Positions 5,548 through 11,677 of a DNA stretch of 11,677 nt are shown in pieces. The notes beneath the pieces were generated by a model that saw only the letters and a program-made list of their open reading frames with translations, did not search any database and was not told where the DNA came from. The translations under genes and the position numbers were made by a program. This DNA comes from Anaerolineae bacterium (GTDB taxonomy: Bacteria > Chloroflexota > Anaerolineae > CG2-30-64-16): assembly GCA_025454565.1 (NCBI GenBank), contig JALOOE010000064.1, forward strand, positions 1-11,677. The letters run 5' to 3'. Each line of letters opens with the position of its first letter. The stretch's first letter is position 1.

Positions 5548-6753
5548 ATGCGTCTGTTCAAGTTGGTCTCACTGATCGTGCTGGTAGCGCTTGTCCTTTC
5601 GGCTTGCGCCGCCCCCACGGCAGCCCCCGCACCGGCCGCCAAGGCCGAACCGACCAAGGCCCCGGCGGCAGCGGCCCCGGCCGCGACCGGCGGCGATCTC
5701 AAGGTCGCTGTCCTGGCCCCGTTGTCGGGCGCTGTGCCCACCTTCGGCGTGATGACTCGTGATGGCGCTCTGCTGGCCATCGAAGAGTGGAACGCCAAGG
5801 GTGGCGTGAACGGCAAGAAGATCGTGCCGATCGTCGAGGATAGCCAGTGCACCCCCGACCCGGCCGTCAATGCCGCGAATAAGGTCATCGACCAGGACAA
5901 GGTCAAGTTCATCGTCGGTGAAGTCTGCTCCAAGGCTTCTATCCCCATCTCCGAGATCGCCAACGCGAAGAAAGTGATCCAGATCAGCCCGACCTCGACC
6001 AACACAGATGTGACGGTCATGAAAGACGGCAAGGTCAAGGACTACATCTTCCGCGCATGCTTCATCGACCCGTTCCAGGGCAAGGTGGGCGCGAAGTTCG
6101 CCACGGAGAATCTGAAGGCTAAGACCGCATTCCTCCTGCTGGATCAGGCCAACGACTACGTCAAGGGCCTGTCTGAGGAATTCGAGAAGGCGTTCACCGC
6201 GAGTGGCGGCAAGATCGTGGGCAAGGAAACCTATACCGCGAAAGACACCGACTTCTCCGCCATCCTGGCTAAGGTTGCCGCGGCGAAGCCCGATGTGATC
6301 TACCTGCCTGACTACTACAACATCGTCAACCTGGCCGCTAAGCAGGCCAAGGAAAAGGGCATCACCGCCCCGTTCCTCGGCGGCGACGGCTGGGACTCGG
6401 CCGACCTGGATCTGAAGGCCGCGGCCGGTGGTTACTTCACCAACCACTACTCGCCGGACTCGACGGCGCCCGAGGCGGTCGCCTTCATGAAGGCCTTCAA
6501 GGACAAGTACAAGGGCGCCACGCCGGATGCGCTGGCCGCGCTGGCATATGATGCTACCAACCTGCTGCTGAACTCGATCAAGACCGCAGGCTCCGACGAC
6601 ACCGACAAGGTGAAGGCTGCCATGGAAGGCATTTCAATGCCAGGCGTTTCCGGCAAGATCACCTTCGACAAGCAGCACAACCCGATCAAGGCGGCCACGA
6701 TCTTGAAGGTCACGCCGGACAAGGTCGTGTTCGACTCAGTCGTCAATCCGTAG
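5548..6753 (+). CDS. livK: Branched-chain/hydrophobic amino acid ABC transporter substrate-binding lipoprotein
   Basis: Extracytoplasmic receptor of the LivKHMGF-type importer, 401 residues. A lipoprotein signal peptide runs to the lipobox LSAC, with Cys20 as the lipidated residue. Residues 21-48 form a flexible Ala/Pro/Lys/Thr linker, common in Chloroflexota binding proteins. The mature domain (about 50-398) is a periplasmic-binding-protein type I fold of the Leu/Ile/Val family: DLKVAVLAPLSGAVPTFGV at its first strand, a ligand-side VGEVCSKASIPISEIA segment, ISPTSTNTDVT, a hinge-region TDFSAILAKVAAAKPDVIYL, and GGDGWDS. First gene of the operon, behind an exact-consensus promoter and strong Shine-Dalgarno, as fits a receptor needed in excess over the permease. 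Substrate could be Leu/Ile/Val, other hydrophobic amino acids or amides; the sequence does not decide. A repeat hairpin after its stop may stabilise its mRNA. Confidence 0.93.
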   Translation: MRLFKLVSLIVLVALVLSACAAPTAAPAPAAKAEPTKAPAAAAPAATGGDLKVAVLAPLSGAVPTFGVMTRDGALLAIEEWNAKGGVNGKKIVPIVEDSQCTPDPAVNAANKVIDQDKVKFIVGEVCSKASIPISEIANAKKVIQISPTSTNTDVTVMKDGKVKDYIFRACFIDPFQGKVGAKFATENLKAKTAFLLLDQANDYVKGLSEEFEKAFTASGGKIVGKETYTAKDTDFSAILAKVAAAKPDVIYLPDYYNIVNLAAKQAKEKGITAPFLGGDGWDSADLDLKAAAGGYFTNHYSPDSTAPEAVAFMKAFKDKYKGATPDALAALAYDATNLLLNSIKTAGSDDTDKVKAAMEGISMPGVSGKITFDKQHNPIKAATILKVTPDKVVFDSVVNP

Positions 6754-6777
6754 GCTCTAGTAACCTGCACATGACCG

Positions 6778-6862
6778 TCAAGTAGACAGGGAAGCAAGTA
6801 GACAAGGCGTCGTTCGCGATTCCTTGTCTACTTGTCTACTTGTCAGCTTGTCAACTTGATTT
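6778..6862 (+). repeat. 8-bp-period inverted array between livK and livH
   Basis: The left arm has two CAAGTAGACA copies 16 bp apart (6779-6788, 6795-6804). The right arm has five 8-mers in register: CTTGTCTA, CTTGTCTA, CTTGTCAG, CTTGTCAA, CTTGATTT (6823-6862). CAAGTAGACAAGG (6795-6807) pairs perfectly with CCTTGTCTACTTG (6822-6834) across a 14-base loop, and pairing continues imperfectly outward. The array ends exactly where the livH ribosome-binding site begins. No T-run follows, so full termination is not expected; a stabilising or processing hairpin is more likely. Confidence 0.9.
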
Positions 6863-6878
6863 GGGAGGTAATGCGCGG

Positions 6879-8006
6879 ATGGCACAGGCAAGCATATCCC
6901 AAAAATCATCGCTTGCGGCGCGCAGACCCGGTGCGCGATTTGCCTGGATTGGCCAGGGCTTCTTGCTCTTGTTGGCGTTAGGTGTTGTTTACATTCTGGT
7001 CACCAGCTTCCTCAAGGATCCGATGCTATTTGCCCAGGTCGTGCTCAGCGGGCTGCAACTGGGATTCGTTTATGCGCTGATCGCCTTGGGCTACACTATG
7101 GTTTATGGCATTGTCAGGCTGATCAATTTCGCCCACGGCGATGTCTTCATGGTCGGAGCATTTGTGAGCTATTATGCGGTAGCCCGCTTCCAGCTTCATC
7201 TCTGGCCGCAGTTGGTTCTCAAGGGGTTGTCACCAGGGGCAGCGGTGGTGATCGGCTCGGTCACCGTGATGCTACTGTCCATGTTGGTCTGTATGGCGCT
7301 CGCCGTCGTGATCGAGCGCGTGGCCTACAAACCATTGCGTGATGCGCCCCGCATCGCCGCCCTGATCACTGCGATCGGCGTTTCATTCTTCCTGGAATAC
7401 TACGGCGCACTGAATTTTGTCTTTTCGCCCCGCTTCATCCCCTACCAGCGTCCTTTCGAGGTTGTGACCTTCTACGTCAACAACGGCATCCATCAGTTGC
7501 AGCCGGGTCAGGCGCCACCATCGGGCAGCCTCCTCTTCTCGAACATTTTCCTCATCATCATGGTGGCATCGATCGGAATGCAGGTGGTGCTGCAATACCT
7601 GGTGCGGCGCACCAAGATCGGCAAGGCCATGCGTGCCTCCTCAGTCGATAAGGCGACCGCCCGGCTGATGGGCATCAATGTTGACGGCATCATTTCCTTT
7701 ACCTTTGCGCTAGGCGCCGCGTTTGCAGGGCTGGGCGGCGTGCTCTATGCCATCGCCTACCCGTCAATCAACACGCTCATGGGCGTTTTACCGGGCCTCA
7801 AGGCGTTCGTGGCCGCGGTGCTTGGTGGCATCGGCAGCATCCCCGGCGCGTTCGTGGGCGCGCTGATCATGGGACAGGCCGAGGCGCTGACGATGGGCTA
7901 CATCTCCACGCCGATGCGCGACGCCGTAGCGTTCACCATCCTCATTCTCGTGCTGCTGGTGCGTCCGAGAGGCATCTTCGGCGAGCCTGAGCAGGAAAAG
8001 GCGTAG
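6879..8006 (+). CDS. livH: Branched-chain amino acid ABC transporter permease LivH
   Basis: One of the two membrane subunits forming the translocation channel with LivM; 375 residues, longer than the roughly 290-310 usual for the family. The excess lies in an N-terminal head with its own membrane segment (about 22-45) and an enlarged loop at about 185-215. The LivH hallmark GLQLGFVYALIALGYTMVYG and RLINFAHGDVFMVGAF occupies about 58-94. The cytoplasmic coupling loop that contacts the ATPases is in RRTKIGKAMRASSVDKATARLMGI (about 243-266), followed by the conserved FALGAAFAGLGGVLY and GLKAFVAAVLGGIGSIPGAFVGA helices. Start 6879 follows GGGAGGT (6863-6869) by 9 bases; a TTG 13 codons upstream falls in the repeat array and is rejected. 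It is followed after 10 bases by livM. Confidence 0.92.
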   Translation: MAQASISQKSSLAARRPGARFAWIGQGFLLLLALGVVYILVTSFLKDPMLFAQVVLSGLQLGFVYALIALGYTMVYGIVRLINFAHGDVFMVGAFVSYYAVARFQLHLWPQLVLKGLSPGAAVVIGSVTVMLLSMLVCMALAVVIERVAYKPLRDAPRIAALITAIGVSFFLEYYGALNFVFSPRFIPYQRPFEVVTFYVNNGIHQLQPGQAPPSGSLLFSNIFLIIMVASIGMQVVLQYLVRRTKIGKAMRASSVDKATARLMGINVDGIISFTFALGAAFAGLGGVLYAIAYPSINTLMGVLPGLKAFVAAVLGGIGSIPGAFVGALIMGQAEALTMGYISTPMRDAVAFTILILVLLVRPRGIFGEPEQEKA

Positions 8007-8016
8007 GGGGCAAGCG

Positions 8017-9474
8017 ATGACGTTCAATCTGCAATTCCTCGTCTTTTCCGTACTCAAGATCGTCGCCGTCCTGGCGTGGGTCTATTTTGTGCTGTGGGCC
8101 CTGGGCCGGAAGCCGCTGTGGGCGAAACTCGTGGGGATCGCGGTCGCGTTTGGCGTCGTGCAGTTGGCGCTGACCAAGGTCGGCGATTTTCAGGTGATGA
8201 ACGACTTCGACCGCGGCCTGCTCTTCCAGGCGTGCGCGATGACTATGGTGGCCCTGGGGCTGAACCTGATCTACGGGTTCAACGGCCAATTCAGCCTGGG
8301 CCAGTGGGGTTTCTATGGTCTCGGCGCATACGCGGCGGCAGATATCACCTATCGCTGGGTCAATGGCGACGCCAGCGGTGTGTTCGTCGCAGGGTTAGGC
8401 GTGCTTCTCGGCGGCGCGATGATCTTGGGCGTCGGGCGCCTCGCCAGCGGTGTGTTCGTCGCAGGGTTAGGCGTGCTTCTCGGCGGCGCGATGATCTTGG
8501 GCGTCGGGCGCCTCGTCAAGCGCTATAAGGGCATGCCGATCCTATCGCAATTCACGCTCTACCTCATCGGCGCTGTGCTCGCCGGATTCCTCGCAGTGGT
8601 GATCGGCAATCCCATCGCACGCGCGTTTGCGGGCGGCTTTGGCACGGTGGCGGCGCCCGGCATCCTGCAAAGCGTCCCGATCCAACAGGCGGTCTTTCTG
8701 CTGGCGGTGTTGATCGGCGGCGTGTTTGCGGCCGAAATCAGCTTCCTGTTCGGCCTGCCGGTGTTGACGCTGGGTAGCGATTATTTCGGCATCGCGACCC
8801 TCGGTTTCAGCATCGTCGTCCAAACGCTGATGGTCAACACCGATACGCTGCTGCCGTTCCCTGAGATGAAGGGCGGCCGCGGCATGATCGGCATCCCCAA
8901 GTGGACCACCTGGGCCTGGGCCTTCATCTTTTTGATGTTTGCCATCATCGTGATGCGTAACCTGATCTACTCCAGCACGGGGCGCGCCATCATGTCGGTG
9001 CGAGAAGATGAGACGGCGGGTAAAGCGATGGGGGTCGATATCGCACACTACAAGCTGCTCTCGTTTGTCATCGGCAGCCTGTTTGCCGGATTGGCCGGCG
9101 GCATCTACGCCCATTACATCGGATTCTTGAGCCCCGGCACGTTCGATTTCATCGTCGGCTTCAACCCGCTGATCATCGTCGTGTTCGGTGGGCTGGGCAG
9201 CATGACCGGCACCATTGCCGCCTCGTTTGGCTGGCTCTTCTTCCTGGAAGGTCTCTTGCGCGTACTCCTGGGGCAGTTGGGCACCGAGGCGCCTACCTGG
9301 CGCTACGTGCTCTACCCCATCACCCTGTTGCTCTTGATGCTTCTGCGGCCGCAAGGGTTGTTGGGTAACGTCGAATGGGGTTTCCTGAAGCGACCGATCT
9401 ACCCGCCGCGCAAGGACAGTCCGGCGGCGACTGCCGCGCCCCCCGGCGGCGAACTGCAGCCAGCAGGCGAGTAG
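8017..9474 (+). CDS. livM: Branched-chain amino acid ABC transporter permease LivM, with internal duplication
   Basis: Second membrane subunit of the importer, 485 residues and clearly longer than most LivM proteins. Family hallmarks: ALGLNLIYGFNGQFSLGQWGFYGLGAYAA (about 79-108, split here by position only), GLPVLTLGSDYFGIATLGFS (about 246-265), MKGGRGMIGIP, the ATPase-coupling loop SVREDETAGKAMGVDIAHYK (about 327-346), and GLAGGIYAHYIGFLSPGTF through FGGLGSMTGTIAASFG. Between the first two hallmarks lies a large extra region (about 109-240) with additional hydrophobic segments. It includes a 24-residue unit present twice in perfect tandem (119-142 and 143-166). The C-terminal tail after about 455 is Pro/Ala-rich. 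The ATG is 10 bases after the livH stop with only a G-run as ribosome-binding site, so coupling to livH is likely. A one-helix duplication would alter topology unless the copies form a hairpin. Confidence 0.92.
   Translation: MTFNLQFLVFSVLKIVAVLAWVYFVLWALGRKPLWAKLVGIAVAFGVVQLALTKVGDFQVMNDFDRGLLFQACAMTMVALGLNLIYGFNGQFSLGQWGFYGLGAYAAADITYRWVNGDASGVFVAGLGVLLGGAMILGVGRLASGVFVAGLGVLLGGAMILGVGRLVKRYKGMPILSQFTLYLIGAVLAGFLAVVIGNPIARAFAGGFGTVAAPGILQSVPIQQAVFLLAVLIGGVFAAEISFLFGLPVLTLGSDYFGIATLGFSIVVQTLMVNTDTLLPFPEMKGGRGMIGIPKWTTWAWAFIFLMFAIIVMRNLIYSSTGRAIMSVREDETAGKAMGVDIAHYKLLSFVIGSLFAGLAGGIYAHYIGFLSPGTFDFIVGFNPLIIVVFGGLGSMTGTIAASFGWLFFLEGLLRVLLGQLGTEAPTWRYVLYPITLLLLMLLRPQGLLGNVEWGFLKRPIYPPRKDSPAATAAPPGGELQPAGE
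8371..8514 (+). repeat. Perfect 72-bp in-frame tandem duplication inside livM
   Basis: Positions 8371-8442 and 8443-8514 are identical at all 72 bases; identity at this period extends one base either side. The unit is 24 codons, encoding a helix-length hydrophobic stretch beginning ASGVFVAGLG and ending ILGVGRL. Identity at third codon positions points to a very recent event, slippage-type variation, or an assembly artefact. Confidence 0.97.
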
Positions 9475-9487
9475 CGGAGAGAGCACG

Positions 9488-10318
9488 ATGACACACCCAA
9501 CACTTGTGCCAGCTCAGGGCGGCGCCGCCGTTCCTGCGCTGCAAATCACTGGACTAACGAAGATCTTCGGCGGGCTGCGCGCGGTGGGCAATTTCGATCT
9601 GACCGTGCAGCCAGGCGCGCTGGATGGGCTGATCGGCCCCAACGGCGCCGGTAAGACGACCGTCTTCAATATGATTTCCGGCCTATACGTGCCGACAAAC
9701 GGGGAAGTGGATCTCTACGGCGAGCCGCTGGTCGGCCTGGAGCCATTTGAGATCACACAGATGGGCATCGGCCGCACTTTCCAGAACATCCGTCTATTCC
9801 CTAACCTCACCGTGCTGGACAATGTGCTGATCGCCTACCATCCCCATGCCGGCTATGGTCTGTTCGATGGCATCTTGCGCACCGCCCGCTTCGGCAACAA
9901 AGAACGCGAGATGATCGATCGTGCGCGCGAATTCCTGGCGATCTTCGGCCTGGAGCGAATCCAGGACCAGATGGCGCGCAATCTCCCCTACGGTGAACAA
10001 CGTCGCGTCGAGATCGCCCGTGCGCTGGCAGCCAATCCCAAGCTGCTGCTGTTGGATGAGCCGGCCGCCGGCATGAATCCCAACGAAATCGAGCGGTTGA
10101 TGGAGTACATCCACTTCATCCACGATCGCTTCAACCTGACCATCCTGCTCATCGAGCATCAGATGCGGCTGGTGATGAACATCTGCCAGAACCTCACCGT
10201 GATGGACTTCGGCGAGGTGATCGCGCGGGGCACGCCCAAGGAAATCCAGAATAACCCGCAGGTGATCGAGGCGTATCTGGGACGCGGCGCGGCGGCGCGA
10301 GCGGGAGTGGCGCTCTGA
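9488..10318 (+). CDS. livG: Branched-chain amino acid ABC transporter ATP-binding protein LivG
   Basis: Cytoplasmic ATPase of the importer, pairing with LivF beneath LivH and LivM; 276 residues, of which the first 15 or so are an unconserved head. Motifs in order: Walker A GPNGAGKTT (50-58), Q-loop GRTFQN with Gln99, then a LivG-type insertion (about 117-145), signature LPYGEQRR (166-173), Walker B KLLLLDEP with Asp190 and Glu191, and switch His224 in LIEHQMRLVM. The LPYGEQ form of the signature and the C-terminal ARGTPKEIQNNPQVIEAYLG are typical of LivG. GGAG (9476-9479) sits 8 bases before the ATG; the gap to livM is 13 bases. Its stop codon forms the start of the repeat hairpin before livF. 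Confidence 0.94.
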   Translation: MTHPTLVPAQGGAAVPALQITGLTKIFGGLRAVGNFDLTVQPGALDGLIGPNGAGKTTVFNMISGLYVPTNGEVDLYGEPLVGLEPFEITQMGIGRTFQNIRLFPNLTVLDNVLIAYHPHAGYGLFDGILRTARFGNKEREMIDRAREFLAIFGLERIQDQMARNLPYGEQRRVEIARALAANPKLLLLDEPAAGMNPNEIERLMEYIHFIHDRFNLTILLIEHQMRLVMNICQNLTVMDFGEVIARGTPKEIQNNPQVIEAYLGRGAAARAGVAL

Positions 10319-10377
10319 CGAAAGACGAGGGACGAACGACGAACCGCCCTTCGTCCTTGGTCATTCGTCCTTCGTCG
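10316..10377 (+). repeat. 7-bp-period inverted array forming a long hairpin between livG and livF
   Basis: The left arm has four 7-mers (GACGAAA, GACGAGG, GACGAAC, GACGAAC; 10317-10344). The right arm has four (TTCGTCC, TTGGTCA, TTCGTCC, TTCGTCG; 10350-10377). Centred on the short loop, the arms pair at 22 of 28 positions. The left arm begins within the livG stop codon and the right arm runs into GGGAG, the livF ribosome-binding site. The unit is the same as that of the array at 2019-2060. Confidence 0.92.
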
Positions 10378-10388
10378 GGAGATAATGC

Positions 10389-11096
<708 letters not shown>

Positions 11097-11098
11097 CC

Positions 11099-11156
11099 AA
11101 AGGCAGAATGCAGAACGCAGAAAGATCAGGAGAACGCGTTCTGCATTCTGCTTTTT
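11099..11156 (+). terminator. Rho-independent terminator after livF, built from a repeat array
   Basis: GCAGAATGCAGAACGC (11103-11118) pairs perfectly with GCGTTCTGCATTCTGC (11136-11151) around a 17-base loop; one G-T and three A-T pairs extend the base. Five Ts follow directly (11152-11156). This is the only array in the window with a terminator-like T-run, and it sits where the liv operon should end. Confidence 0.7.
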
Positions 11157-11166
11157 GCCTTCTGCA
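11102..11166 (+). repeat. 7-bp-period inverted array after livF
   Basis: Left arm: GGCAGAA, TGCAGAA, CGCAGAA (11102-11122). Right arm: TTCTGCA, TTCTGCT, TTTTGCC, TTCTGCA (11139-11166). The arms are inverted copies, the purine-rich arm first. The core of this array forms the terminator stem; its last unit ends 5 bases before the next start codon. Confidence 0.9.
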
Positions 11167-11171
11167 TTTCG

Positions 11172-11677
11172 ATGGACTTCATCCCCCTCACCCCCACCGC
11201 CTACCAACTCCACGGCGGCTCAAACGCCGGGTTGATCGTCCTGGACGACCGCGCCGTTCTGGTGGACACCGGCCTCGACAAGGATGCCGCCAAGAAGATC
11301 CTCCGTCACGTGGAGCACCTCAAGGTCAAACTCGTGGCGGTCGTGATCACCCACGCGCACGCCGATCATTTCGGCGGCGCAGCAACGGTGCGCGCCCGGC
11401 TGGGCGTGCCGATCTACGCGCCGGCGCTGGAAGCGGCCATCGTCGCCAACCCGATCCTCGAACCGCTCTACCTCTATTCCGGCGCGGCGCCCATCGCTGA
11501 ATTGCGCGGGAAGTTCATCCTCGCCGAGGCCTGCCTTGTGGATCGGCTGCTGGCGCCCGGTGAGGCGGTCATCGAAGGTGTGCCGCTCACCATGATCCCG
11601 GCGCCGGGACACGCGCCCAATCAGATGATGATCGCCGGCGGCGGCGCGTGCTTCGTCGCCGATGCCGTCTTTGCGCC
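11172..11677 (+). CDS. Metallo-beta-lactamase-fold hydrolase, 3' end missing
   Basis: Zinc-dependent hydrolase of the metallo-beta-lactamase fold; 168 codons are visible and the frame is open at the window end. The first metal motif is ITHAHADHFGG, with His61, His63, Asp65 and His66 in HxHxDH form. The next metal ligand is His147 in PAPGHAPNQ, and Asp164 in VADAVF fits the bridging Asp. The N-terminal NAGLIVLDDRAVLVDTGLD is the usual opening of the fold. The insert at about 85-128 probably shapes substrate binding. Substrate cannot be told: the family includes thioesterases, lactonases, phosphodiesterases and others. ATG 11172 is the only plausible start seen but has no Shine-Dalgarno; it follows the repeat array by 5 bases, so expression may be weak or from a promoter not recognised. 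It is probably not part of the liv transcript because of the terminator. Confidence 0.85.
   Translation, partial: MDFIPLTPTAYQLHGGSNAGLIVLDDRAVLVDTGLDKDAAKKILRHVEHLKVKLVAVVITHAHADHFGGAATVRARLGVPIYAPALEAAIVANPILEPLYLYSGAAPIAELRGKFILAEACLVDRLLAPGEAVIEGVPLTMIPAPGHAPNQMMIAGGGACFVADAVFA

Noticed and set aside
5569..6447. 292-codon minus-strand open frame opposite livK
   Set aside because: Antisense shadow. The plus strand encodes a full lipoprotein with a lipobox and binding-protein fold.
6840..6878. TTG start for livH within the repeat array
   Set aside because: The ATG at 6879 has GGGAGGT at 9 bases, and the extra residues are just translated repeat.
8542..9486. 314-codon minus-strand open frame opposite livM
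   Set aside because: Antisense shadow with Gln/Asp/Arg-rich low-complexity translation and no motif.

Overview
The window reads as GC-rich bacterial chromosome, most likely Chloroflexota (Anaerolineae/Caldilineae-like). The clues are a lipoprotein with a long Ala/Pro/Lys linker after its lipidated Cys, a DUF4446 gene beside a bactofilin gene, and short-period intergenic repeats. The phylum is an inference from protein style; no rRNA or tRNA gene is present to settle it.

Layout. Positions 1-931 hold the 3' part of an ABC-F ATPase. A G-run stretch and an 8-bp-period tandem array follow, then a two-domain GNAT acetyltransferase (1106-1999). rdgB (2061-2663, minus), a house-cleaning nucleotide pyrophosphatase, converges on it. 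A divergent gap with a good sigma70 promoter leads into a tight operon of prs (PRPP synthetase), a DUF4446 membrane-anchored protein and a bactofilin (2791-4697). A small unknown membrane protein (4747-5157, minus) converges on that operon and diverges from the next.

The right half is a complete livK-H-M-G-F-type ABC importer (5548-11096) for branched-chain or other hydrophobic amino acids or amides. LivK captures substrate outside the membrane, LivH and LivM form the channel, and LivG and LivF supply ATP hydrolysis. The window ends inside a metallo-beta-lactamase-fold hydrolase (from 11172).

Three things stand out. First, the gap between the small membrane protein and livK holds two exact-consensus sigma70 promoters (TTGACA-N17-TATAAT) facing opposite ways, with both -35 boxes inside one 16-bp perfect palindrome. 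Second, all six non-divergent intergenic gaps longer than about 40 bp carry a short-period (7 or 8 nt) array, three of them folded into inverted-repeat hairpins, while neither divergent promoter gap has one. Third, livM contains a perfect in-frame 72-bp tandem duplication of a membrane-segment-sized piece.
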